Shown one piece after another: positions 35,845 to 48,361 of a DNA stretch of 64,000 nucleotides (the stretch's first letter is position 1; the number at the start of each line of letters is the position of its first letter). The notes under the pieces are model-generated. The model was not told the origin of the DNA and made no database searches. It worked only from the letters and a program-made list of their open reading frames with translations. The translations under genes and the position numbers were made by a program. The stretch is from Pampus argenteus (Eukaryota; Chordata; Actinopteri; Scombriformes; Stromateidae), in the NCBI GenBank assembly GCA_036937835.1, contig CM072879.1, forward strand, positions 13,199,001 through 13,263,000, read 5' to 3'.

Positions 35845-37119
35845 ACACAGACTCAGTGCACAGCATACGGCTACTCAAGCACGCTTAAAGACTGGGGTGA
35901 TTATTAACATCTATCTGGATATTGCTGTTAATTGGGCAGTTGTAATATTTAATTATGTTAGCTCTCCTCTGTTAGCTCTGTTTGACTCTGAACAGGTGTG
36001 TTTTAACTGCAGTGCTAAAAGCAAGGATATTGCTCCGTAGGTTTCACATTTACCGTTTTTCACAGAGGAATCAAACAATCATTTTAAAATCAATAGACAG
36101 ATCTTTCCCGGCACACTAACTCTGAAAACAGGGAACGGACCACATAGTCTTTGTTTAATGGCTCCGTTTCTTGACTTTTCCACCTCATCAGCTTCTCACT
36201 CAATGTGTCTTCTTTCTTTTTCATCGTCCTCCTCTATTCTGTCCATCTCTCCCCACGACTCATCGGTGCTCACCCCCACCCAGTCTCAAAATTCACAACA
36301 AAATCTGACATTTTGAAACTATTTCTTAGGTGCAGTTAAAATGATATAAAGCAATCACAAGTGTGTGTGTGTATTTGTAGAGTATTTTATAATGGCTTTG
36401 AAGGCGGCTCAGCCAATCATAATCAAGGACTGGAACGATCCATTTTATAAACATACTTAAACATACAACACTGAAAGCTCAGTGCTTACTTGTGTTGTTT
36501 ATTTGAAAGTTTGCTTTGCAACCTGTTTAGTCATCAAAACTGTGGCAACATTAAAATCAGCAGCACTCAGTGTAATTTAAAAGAGAAAAATAAAAGATTC
36601 TTTTTGTTAGTACGGTAAGTTGTAAAAAGTGTAGACTTGAGAACTTTTTTGGGAAACTAACTTCCAACACATCTCATGTCTCTGAACCCACTGGGGGTCA
36701 GATCTTTCTCTATGCTTTCATTGTAAAAAGTAGAACTTCTGGATAACTCTGCAGATGAAGGTGTTAAAGATTCAGCGCTACAGATGGAGGATAGTTTAAA
36801 TTCTATAATTCCACAGTACTCGGCTTTCATCTTTATCAGAGGACGTGAACTGTTTTCAACACTTGCTTGGCTGCCCCTCTGACTCTCTGCAAGAGGGCTG
36901 CATCTTGGCTATTTAATGTATCCCACGTAATAGGTTCCCTACTACTAATGTATTATGTTTACAACATGTATGTAATGCTAACTCATATGTAGGAATCTCA
37001 ACCAGTAAAGTTGTTTCTTGTCTTTTTTGTGTGTCCCCTGTTTTCCATCTCTCTGTCAACTACAGAATCTCTTTATGCTAAGACTATATTATGCATGCAG
37101 ATAGAACGCCTAAACAGCG

Positions 37120-37133
37120 GTCTCCGTGGTAAC
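37120..37133. promoter_or_regulatory. RFX X-box-like palindrome
   Basis: GTCTCCGTGGTAAC fits the X-box half-site arrangement with a two-base spacer. Confidence 0.3.
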
Positions 37134-37624
37134 CCAAAACACATCCATCATCATCACTATGACAACCAGGGATAGAGCTGTCAATCAACACTGTCCCAAG
37201 GGAACCTTGCCTAAGCCTACACACCCACATCTGCACCGACAAATACAGATGAACGAACACGCATCTGCACACATGCAAACAAATGATGCGCACACACACA
37301 TGCATACACACATACACAGACAAGACAGTGGGGTGGACTTACACCCACACAGAAAACTATGTTGTCTAGGGTATTTACCATCACACTCCATCAGCTGTGA
37401 GATTACACACAACTTTCTACACACACACTCTGTCACACACACACAGACCAGAGTTAGGCATGGCTAGATCTATCATAAGCTCACACTGATACAGCAGGTT
37501 GGTGCACAAGGGCCCTTTGCCATGAGGGGGCCCATAAGCAGATGTCTTTAAAATACAGCCAGTCAACTTCTTAAGGTTTGTCCATGGAGACTTAATCACT
37601 TCCTAACTATATAGGAACTATATA

Positions 37625-37627
<3 letters not shown>

Positions 37628-37661
<34 letters not shown>
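37628..37661. repeat. (AT)n microsatellite
   Basis: About 34 bases of perfect AT, preceded by two copies of CTATATAGGA. Confidence 0.95.
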
Positions 37662-37663
<2 letters not shown>

Positions 37664-38198
37664 CTGCTCTCTTGTTTTGCGATGTACTCACAATGAAATC
37701 CCTACAACAGCAAAGTTCTGCCCTGAATCTCCACGACTCCTTTCCTCTCACTCAAACTTCCTCTCTGGTGTGGAGGCGTAATAAAGTTTTCCTGTTTCTC
37801 TGCTTCCTCTCCGTTTCTCACAGACATGTCCTGGCCATGACCTTTTCCCCCCTCTGTCTCTCTTACACTCACTCTATCTCTCTGCATCTCTCCACCTTGC
37901 TTTCTCAGCATCCCTCCCTCTCTTTCAGATTAAACGGTCTATCCTGCTGTCCCCCTTGAAATCCCCTGTTACACACCACCCCAGGCTGTGTGTGTATGTG
38001 TATGTGTGTGTGTGTGTATTAGCCAGACACACTAGCTGAGCATTAACCTGTCAAAGTATCGAGAGACAGAAGAGAAGGAGAGCAGAAGAAGAGAAATAGA
38101 AGGAGGGAGAATGACAGACAGAGAGAGAGAAAAGGAAAGAGGGAGTTGGGTCAGGAGACCCAGAACTCTACATGTTGCTAGGTAGTGGAAGTGGTTCT

Positions 38199-38212
38199 GT
38201 TCCCATGGTAAC
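38199..38212. promoter_or_regulatory. RFX X-box-like palindrome
   Basis: GTTCCCATGGTAAC is a full two-half-site X-box. A further half site (GTTGCTAGG) lies 25 bp upstream on the plus strand. Confidence 0.35.
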
Positions 38213-40519
38213 ATTTTCTCGACTAGATCTGTACCGCACACACTGTCTGTCTGTTATACACACAAACTTGTGTGCATCTACTGAATGTATATATGCAAAC
38301 AACAGACAAAGCATAAACATACATACAAAATGCAAATGTCCATCTTTCAGGAGAACATAAATATAATTGTAATGAATTTTGCCTTTCCAATACTTTGAGA
38401 CAAACATACCTGTCTGACAGAGTGCTGAGAGCAAAACATGTCATTGTCTGTTAAAAGTAACAGGTATAACCCGACATCCATATGTTTATGATATTTATCA
38501 TACATTGCTTCCAAGGCCCACACAAGAACAACTATAAGATGTAACTAAAACTGTGTCATATACACATATCTAAGATCAAAACTGTGACTTCTGCCTGACT
38601 GAATATTCAATTAAACTTGCTTCAATTAATATTGCAATTATTCAATTAACACATAATATGACAATTTCTACACTACTTTTACTAATAAGCAAATATCTTG
38701 CTCTGAGATAATGTAATTACAAAATGCGTCTGTATATTCAGCAGTTTCTTTGTGTTATCATGGCAGCCATGATTACTGTCCTATTGTCTGTGAAAAAAGA
38801 CTGCCTCGCTTGTCAGCCATGTGTATATTATAGATGTGACTAAGCTGCCATGACTAATCTCCAATCTTTAATTCCCTCCTACCAACAATGACGTACATAT
38901 AAAGGTTACACATAAACACACTTGTATACTCAAAGCACACACAGTCTATGCTTTTGCTAATATGCCCAAACAAGGACTCTTTCGTTGGTGTGTGTGTGCA
39001 TTTCTTCATCATTCAAACAGCTAGATTAAGATACAAATCCATAATGCAGGACCTCGCACAATAGCGGGGAAGAGGGCAACAACAAAGCATGCATAATGAG
39101 GCAGATTATGCATGTACGCAGCATTAAAATAACAAAGAATTTGTGTTTGACCATTACAACAAACAATCCAGCTGCAGCAGAAGAACAAAATAAGGGATGT
39201 GACCAACACTCCAGTGGTCAAGAGCGACACGAGGAGTTTATTGAATAAAATAAGATGTGCTGTATGAAATAAACTGTTGGAAAGTGCAGGCACGGTGGCT
39301 GCGCACAGCTGTCTAAAATCACTCGCATGTTAGCAGAGAAAGCTTTGGTGCCTTATCAGAGTCAACTAATGGTCACATAAAGGGGTCCAGAATGTGCTGA
39401 GGTTTGAGTGTTGCCTTAATAGACCGATAAAGTCTAACAGAGGACGATTTTTGAAACTGAAGATTCTCAGAATGGGTCTGGCCAGAGGCAAACTGCTTTC
39501 TTCTTTCATCCTGCTAAGGGGGACAGGTGACAGCTGATGACCCTGTCCAATAAGACACATCTTTTACAAAATCCCTAAGTAAGCTGTATCCCAGAGAATA
39601 GACAAACCAGTGAAGTTATCAACATCTACATTAAATGCAAATATTGCACTGGTCTGGTTCAGTCCAAAGTGTACAATATAATGTGTTGGTTTTATGCATG
39701 TGAGTGTCTGGACACTTGTGGAGTGCACTGCATTATGTGTATGTGAGTGTGTTGCAGTCTCAGCAGACTTAACAAGGGAACGAAGCCATCACGGTAAACA
39801 CATTTTAAACTAATCACATTGCAGTTAACTAAAATACACTTGACATAAACCTTCTGCTGGGTGACAGAAACCCCATTCTGTGCTGCCAAAATCTGTGTGC
39901 TGTGAGTAAATCCAAACCAAGGTGATAATTAATTTAAAAACATAACTAAACACACTAAAACATACTTTTTATTAGTGTCCAACTGAACTCGCTGGCAACT
40001 AAATAATTGTTTAAAGCACGGCTGTGATAAATACATATTTTGTATAAAGACAGTTTTTTAATGAAGAAAATAAATATCCAAAATCATCATATCACCCATA
40101 TCTAATTTCAGTATATCTAGAAAGATCAGGTACTCTCCACCCTTTGGACAATGACATGAGTTTGTGCCACAGATGCTGCACCAGCTTTAGGCGTTATGGT
40201 TAAATGAAAAATCACACAATCTACTGATCACATAACCATAAACTGATGCTGTGCAAGTTTGCTGCACTGATGCTTACATGAGCAAGTACTTGCATCTTGA
40301 TAAATAAATGAATAGGTTGTATTAATAAATTAATAGCGTCTTAGTCAAATGTTTTTGGTACCACAGGCTTCAACACAGGCTACACTGAAGCTGCAGATCT
40401 TTAGAGTGTTTGTCAGCTCAGTGATCCAATGTCTTGGTAAGTTAAGTGCAATTAAACCACAGCAGGACGAGACTTTTTATGAAATATTGGATTCCTCTTT
40501 CCTCTGTTGGTAGACAGAC

Positions 40520-40633
40520 GTGAACTTACATGTATGTAATAAGAGTGCACTATGACTTGTTTAGGACTTGAAACTTGAAAGATTTGAGACTTACTTGTGA
40601 CCTGCAAAACAATGACTTGACTCCCACCTCTGG
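40520..40633. repeat. Dispersed repeat of the GACTTGAAACTTG family (hAT-like end)
   Basis: GACTTGAAACTTG, GAGACTTACTTGTGAC and AACAATGACTTGACTCCC then ACCTCTG are the known right end of an abundant fish repeat whose terminus CAGAGGTGG is hAT-like. Opposite orientation to the copy at 31330-31445. Confidence 0.6.
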
Positions 40634-41187
40634 TTTCACTTTTATTGCATAAACATCTTACTTTGTTTATTATAAATACCTTTGGGTACAAAGTGTACCA
40701 AATGCTGAAAGATTACATAAAAAACCAAGGCAGGTAGCCCTTCACTACCTTCACCATCTTTAACTCAAAATTGTTAAATGTTGTATGCTTCGATTGAAAA
40801 TACACAAAGGAGAAGAGGCTGTGGGCAGACTTTAAATTGGCATTAAAATGGCAATGACACCATAAAGCTCCGCTGCAATGCTATTCCCTTACTCTGCTGG
40901 GGAGCATTTTAGACCATTAAAAGGCACAGCCTTGGGGTCATGGAATCTACTTTGCATATAAAGAATTGATTGGAGTTTTACTACAAATACAAACATGGAA
41001 AACGGCAAATGTTGAAGAGAGTACAAGATAAGTGCTCGCATCTGCGTGTGCAAGAGAGCATACGTAGTAGAAAGCTATAACACAGAAAGAGAGGAAGGAG
41101 GGGACAGTGAGTGTGGCAGTACATCAGTCTTATGAAAATGTGAGCTTGAAGATGAGCTACAACAACAACCTCGTTTAGACAGCACCC

Positions 41188-41267
41188 AGAGGAGAGGAGA
41201 GGAGAGGAGAGGAGAGGAGAGGAGAGGAGAGGAGAGGAGAGGAGAGGAGAGGAGAGGAGAGGAGAGA
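41188..41267. repeat. (GGAGA)n pentanucleotide array
   Basis: About 16 copies over 80 bp. It is the same unit as at 16572-16704 but in opposite orientation, so in the csmd3 transcript it reads (UCUCC)n. Confidence 0.97.
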
Positions 41268-41426
41268 TACAAAATGTGCAGAGCAAAAAAAAAAAAGAGA
41301 TGACAGAAAGGGGAAAGAGGGAAGAGAAGTGGAAAGGGGAAGAGGAGAGAGGTAGCAAGAATTGAGCAGGTCTGCAGAGAGGAGATAAGAGTACTTCAAG
41401 TGTCACTACAAGTCTGGTACATTGAT

Positions 41427-41532
<106 letters not shown>

Positions 41533-42216
41533 TGAAGAGAGTGTTTCATTACTGTGAACACAGTGTTTTGAATATAATTTTGAATGATGCACTATTATTG
41601 TGTTATAAATAACAAACATGGTAACTACCTGCCACATAAAAAGAAATAATTTGTGAACCTGGTAGGCAACAGCCTTTGTGAGAGTTCAGCTCAGGACCAC
41701 ATATTGCTGTAGAGTTGTTATAGTTTTGGATGTCAAGTGCTCTTGTGTCTCACCTTTAGTTTACAGTGATTGATAAAGTTTAATAAGTGTTTTGTTCCAT
41801 GTAGTTCAAAAAGCAGTCGGCATCAGTGTGAGTGTATTGTGTTTTTAAATGCATTATTTGTATCACTGTTAATTAAATGCATGACTTCGAAATAAAAATG
41901 GATTAACTTATTAAACCTAAATTAATTACTGTATTACTATTAAAAGTTGTATAAAATGTGCATATATCAAACATAACAAAGATTGAGGACGCATAAATGC
42001 CACTTTAAAAGTAGCTGATCTTTATCAGAAGTTACTCAGAAATTGCACCCTCTAGGATATCAACACACATGGATGTTTTACAAAATTAAATCACCATAAT
42101 TTGTGTGACTGTGTGTGGCAGGAGGAAGGGCAGGATATTAGATTATTAAATGTGTCAATTTTTTGCAGTGGTGGGAACATATGGTCCTGGATTATCTCGC
42201 TCTCTGGGCATCTACT

Positions 42217-42220
<4 letters not shown>

Positions 42221-42265
<45 letters not shown>
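42221..42265. repeat. (TG)n microsatellite
   Basis: About 45 bases of perfect TG. Confidence 0.97.
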
Positions 42266-42266
<1 letters not shown>

Positions 42267-44267
42267 TCCAGCTGCTTGGATCAGCAGAGCTTTACATCCA
42301 CAGGGAACCATTAGCAAGATAATAATGAGACCAGTTCGCACACGCACGCACACACACCTCATGTGTATATGTGTGTTAAAGAAAGGGACAGAGAAAAAAG
42401 TGAGACAGAGAAACAAACTCACTCCAGCTGTAGACATAAACATCATAAAAAAAAAAAAAAAAGATCTTTTTCTCGTTTGTTTTATCCTTTATCCTTTTAT
42501 CATCAGACTGAGGTTTGTCACGAGGGAAATATACTATGTCAGGATGTCTGAAAAATAAAATCTACATTTAAAAATTAAAGCAATTATGTCTAATGTACTT
42601 TACAGTAACATCTGATATTTCCTGAATTAAAATTCAGAAATATAGTTTTCCTGTCACTGGTTTTGATTTGATTACTCAAATTCAACCAAAATAATTAATT
42701 CAGAATTTTTTAATTTTTTAATTTTTAAAAAAAAAGTTTTTTGTTTTTTTTTTGCTTTGTCTTTACCTACAAGGTCACTATTGATTTTCAGTTTTTCAGT
42801 TTTTATGATGAAAATCACCTTGTCAAGACAAAGATGAGATAAGTGCTTCTTGTAATCCATTGGTCCATCCACATTGGACAACAAGCACAGTTTTACTGTA
42901 TTTTTGTTAAAGCTATGTCATCACTGTGTATTATTGATCTGTTTCCACTTTCCCCCATTGTCAAAATTATTTGTTAAGCTCAGATGCTAACAAATCTATT
43001 AAAGCTTTTTGTTAGCAAGAGCAATGGAAAACTTTTGGCTGCTGTTGCTGTATCTGGTTAAAATGACAGCAGATCGGGTCAGCTGCAGCTAACGGATGTC
43101 AATTGACACTTCTCAAGCTAATTGGCTCACTGCAGTCTATGTTCAGGCAAAGATTGATTGTGAGTGGAAAGACACACCGCTGTAACATCACTGTACAACC
43201 ACAAGTGGAGTTTGTTTCTTTAGTTCAACAGGGACCAACTAAGTGGAGAGTCTTCTCTAGAGAAATGATCTAATTCAACATCTCACATTAGTTTAAGAAT
43301 CACCTGTAAAAAAATGGTACATTTAAATTTAATCCCCTTAATGGTCAGTATTTGGAGTAGGTTGCTCATGCCGTACAGTAGGCTGCAGCTGGTAAGTGAA
43401 TGATAGATTTAACTAACATTGTGTTGCATCATCTCATTTTCTGGTTGTAAGTACAATTTGTGAGCATTAATTAGGCTGCTACTAAAAATTGTGTTACTGC
43501 CTTTTTGAGTTATTGTAGCCTTTGGTTACTGGCAAGGTTACTGTTGATAGAGGATTTCAAAAAAAGGATTTGAAAAGATTCAGATTTGATAGATACTGGA
43601 ATTGGAATTGATAAAATGCTAATAGAACCGCATCACTAATGGTCTTACAGTTTTATTTTGCCAATTGGCATCTATGCACTGATGGGATATTCCCATAACC
43701 TAGACATGACACTTGACTGTCAAACATCTTCTATTGGATTTAATCAAACAAATTAATGTATTTTAGTTCTTTATTGTACTAATGATGTTAAGAATTATAT
43801 ATTTTATAAATACATATTGTTCGTGTGGTTCCTTTTAAACACACTCTGAAGTTATGTATCACGAGGAGGTAGTCGACGCGTGTCTTTGTCCAAAGGAAAA
43901 AATCCAGTTTGTTTTTGTTTTTTTTTAGATTTATTTTAACATTTCTTTGGAACATAAAAGTCGTACAAACCTGCAGTAATCCACACATATAAAGAAGTTT
44001 GGTTTCACTTCTCCTAGATCTGTAGGACTGATCGATAACCACAAATTATCACAGACTATTCTTGTCTTGTTATGTTTCATAGAGTATATTGGCAAAATAT
44101 ATTTGTGAGAGAAATGAGGATGCTTCAAAAATAAATCATTTTAATTAGTAATAATGTCAACACTTTTAGTAATAAAAGTGCAGATTGCCGACACTGACAA
44201 GGCACTTTGACAATAAGATATTGATCTACTTATTATTTGTTACTGCTCCTAGTAACTATTGGGGGGA

Positions 44268-44270
<3 letters not shown>

Positions 44271-44300
<30 letters not shown>
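44271..44300. repeat. (TG)n microsatellite
   Basis: Thirty bases of TG; CA tracts follow at 44381-44425, able to pair with it. Confidence 0.95.
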
Positions 44301-44303
<3 letters not shown>

Positions 44304-46804
44304 CTCAGGATGAAGAAAACTATACCTGCCTAAACACAATAATCTGTCAAAACTGAGCTGAACGAGTTCATACTACTTGACACACATACACACACACACA
44401 CTAACATGCACACACACACACGCACAAAAAAAATATACAGAATGTCACACTGACATCGTTGTCCTTCTCTCTTATTCTCTTTGTATAGGTATCTGATGCA
44501 TGAAATAGCATTAAAGAGTGAAACTGAGAAATGCAGCAGAAAGAGAATAGAAAATGCTTAAGCCTTAACTATTGTGGTTTTTGTTTTTTCCTGGAATAGA
44601 AACTCTCTCTCGCTCTCAAAAAAAAAAAAAAACTTAATACAAGGTCCAACTAACTTTACTTAAACTACTTTAACTATATCTCCTGGTCTTTCTAGGTAGA
44701 TGGAGTTGCTCTGTGTTAATATTTTATCTACTATGTCGCTGGGTGAGCTCACTTCCATTGTAAAGGAACAGTTCACACACTATGTCAGCTCTCATTCCAT
44801 TGCTACCTGGCAGGTAACATGAAGAAAAGCAACATGAGCAGAGAATACAACAGTAGAAAAAGAATAAGCAAAGAAGGAGGGGAAAAAAATAAAATAAATA
44901 ATGCTACCTGGAAACTAACACTGTCATGATGATAAGAATACTACTGTGAAGATCTCATCATTTCACCTAACAACTACTAGTAGTCTACGGCAAAACACAC
45001 ACATATATATACACACAAAGTCACAAACACGGACAGTCATGCATATTGGTAGAAGCAGATACACACTCTCTAACACACACACACACGCGCACACACACCA
45101 TCGGAAACCATCAGACCATCGGAAAAATACGGTAAACAGTAATATCTAATATTGACAGCTTAACAATTGATTGGGTTTTTTTTCATGTGTTTTCAAGTGT
45201 ACTATGTGATGCATAGCCTATACATTTAATATTTAAGACATAGAAAGAGCCTCTCCACTACAGTTTTCAAAAATGCTTGAAAAAGAATGTGACAAATTCA
45301 AAGCAAAGCAGCACTTCAAGGCCATACCATCAGAGAAATCTTATTCTACGCCTCCTAAAGTCAGACTGGTCATTACTTATTTATGAACAAGCTGCCACGT
45401 CTTATATCAGTTGTTATTTTTGAAACACATTTCTTATGGTTAAGTGAAGTAATCTTGACCAGTAGTAAGATAAAACATCAGCCCTTTGTACGGTATAATC
45501 AGTATTCTAACATACCAACATATCTTCTAAATATTCCATAGATCTTATGATGTGATTCTGTTTAACTCAGAGAACTATTAAAACACCCTTTCGATGAATT
45601 GTGCATCTGCATTGAATCTAATGGTGAATCGGAGATTTCTCCCTCCACTCCTGATGACCAGTCAGAGACCGAGGCATGTACTTCAGTTATGCTGAGTATT
45701 AACCATATGTCTCACCCTTACTGCATCCCCATGATACTGATGATCACATTAAAATTCCCTCTTTAGCAATACTGCTATAGCAAACAATAAGGGCCGGAGA
45801 ATAATTGAAAAGTTTAAATTATGTATGCCTCTGGGAAAAGCATTTGCGTGCGAAAGGCCACGGGGTCAGTGCGCCAATTTGAGAGGGCTGTAAAGCTTTT
45901 CTTCTCCCGACATCCGCTTTAGTGTCATCTGATTTGGGTTCCAGATCCTGAATATAATGTGAATACAGTAAAAATTCATATTTGTCCTGACTCCTGCTGC
46001 AAATTGACTCACTATCCTTTAAAAGGGGGTTATTTGTTGCTACTTTAGATCAATGCCTGCACAAACATTTACAGTATTTTCATAAAGGTCAGACTAAGAA
46101 GAAAGGAACAAAAATTGGTCAATACAACTGATTTTGTTTGTTTACTCAGTCATTGTTTCACACTTTAATATGATTTGTGACCTACAGTCAGAACATGAAA
46201 ATACACACACACACACACACACATATATGTGTGTTTTGTCTTATTTTCCTTCAGTTTTTCTCCTTTTTTTCTCATCCCTTTATGTTAATGAAGGGGAATC
46301 GTACAGTATCAGGATGAAAGGAAATTTTTCTTTCAAATTGAAACATTTTCAACTTGCAGACATGTCTGTTTGCATCCACTTGGACACTACCTCTAGAATT
46401 AGCCTCATGTTCTGCCTGAACACACCATAAGTGCAGAGGCTTTTGTTTGGGTATGACTGCAGTGTTCCTGCCCACAAGAGTAACATTTTGTCAAGCGTTG
46501 CCTGATCAGACTGCAGCAGAATTAGTACTTTGAGCTCAACCAATAATATGCACACCCCTGTGAACACACAAAAACACGCACACGGCAGCAGCAGCAGCAG
46601 CCTCAATCTTGTTATGCTGACTACACACACACATAAACAATCACACACACTCATTTCATTTCCGTTTCTCAGCCAGTCTAATTTCGAGTTTTGTCAGCGC
46701 ACATTATTACTTTTTCAATTCCAACAATAACCCTCTACTTCCTCTCCTTACAGCTCTTCCCCCTCCTCTCTTCCCCCACTTCACCCTCCTTCCCTTTTGT
46801 GTTG

Positions 46805-46805
<1 letters not shown>

Positions 46806-46849
<44 letters not shown>
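46806..46849. repeat. (CT)n microsatellite
   Basis: About 44 bases of CT following a pyrimidine-rich stretch from 46735. Confidence 0.96.
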
Positions 46850-46854
<5 letters not shown>

Positions 46855-48328
46855 ATGTACATGTAATGTGACAGAAATCGATTTTTGTTCATCGTTATTC
46901 ACAGCATATTAAAGCACATGCATAAACCTGCACAGGGTCAAACACAGATATTCCTAAATTCTCTCTTCCTTGCACCAGCAAACAGAGAGATAAACACTGT
47001 ATTCACAGATGCTCTGTCTCTGTTTATCTTTCTCTTGCTGTCTCTCACTCAGACCACCCCCACCCATACACATTCACCCAATTCATGAATATTCATAAGC
47101 ATATTCTGTATCTGTGAGATCATGATGAAATTTTCTCAGGGGCAACTATGCGCATGCTTGTGTGTGTGTGTGTGTGTGAATATGGATGTCTTGAATGCTG
47201 AGGGATATTTCTGTCCTGTAAATAATTCTGCACCAACTCAGTTGAAGCACCACATATACTATAGCCTACATGCTTTTTATACTGCATTAGTGTGGCATAC
47301 TGTAGCTATGCAGCATGATTTCCTATTATATTTTGCTCAATTGGGTTTACAATACAAGTGGGCTGCAACAGCACCCTTGTGACACTACCCCAATTTCAAA
47401 GGATGTTTGTAAGACTGGTTCTGCTGTTGCTACAGCTACACATGTCAAGTCAACTGTAGTTTATCTATATGTCTCAAAATTCAAGTCTTGCTATGGACTA
47501 AGGTCGCCACCCATAATAACAACTGAATCCCCCAAATTATTATGTCTCTATAAACCACTAAATTCATCATTGGGGGACTTGCATAGTATTATGGGATGGT
47601 AGTCTTCTTATGCCTGTTACACTATATTTAGCATCTAATTTGCAATGTGATTGCTCAGTAGTGGCAAAGATATTCAAACATGGAAAATAACAGTTGACAA
47701 TATACTAAACATATAAAGTGAACAGTAAAAGTGACACCTGTTCAACAGAGTGGGGTCAGTGTGTGACAAATACGTTGTGAAGCTCATAGTAATTATTTTA
47801 GACCAGGCTCAGAGTGAAAGCCAGGGGAGTATATAACCATAACCAAGAAAGATTGACCAGGGTAATTTCATTTCCAATCCCATATGCTGGACTGTATATT
47901 TGTGAGAGAGTAAGTGAAGTGGATTGAACCAGGGATGTTTTGCAAAATGTGTGTCTATTAATTTCACCTACATGCTTTGGTCATGAAGGTGAAATATGAA
48001 TGTGAAGAGAAAAGTTGAAAGGGGCAGCTTCTTAACATTTTGAGTAAGTAATGTTTCTATTCATATCTATTCAATTTATGATGGACACATGTGTACTGTG
48101 GATGCATGCTAATGTTTCCATTAATGTAACTGTAAGAGACAAGGGATACGGTTACACATACGCAAAGAGAAAGAGATAAAAAGCGAAAGCGGCAGCGAGA
48201 GCAAGAGCAAGAGTGAGAACACATTTCCGGTGATATTGCTAAAAGCACTGCATTTCAAGCCATTTGATTGCATGGCTGAATAATTGATATACAGTTATTG
48301 CAGCTGGTATGAATGCCTCTAGGTGTCA

Positions 48329-48329
48329 C

Positions 48330-48357
<28 letters not shown>
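48329..48357. repeat. (CA)n microsatellite
   Basis: About 29 bases of CA. Confidence 0.95.

Positions 48358-48361
<4 letters not shown>

Noticed and set aside
43560..43650. Possible repeat end (GATTTGATAGATACTGG...GAACCGCATCACTAATGG)
   Set aside because: A 14-base match to the LINE remnant at 58.6 kb (GAACCGCATCACTAA) is not backed by any flanking similarity, so chance is the likelier reason.
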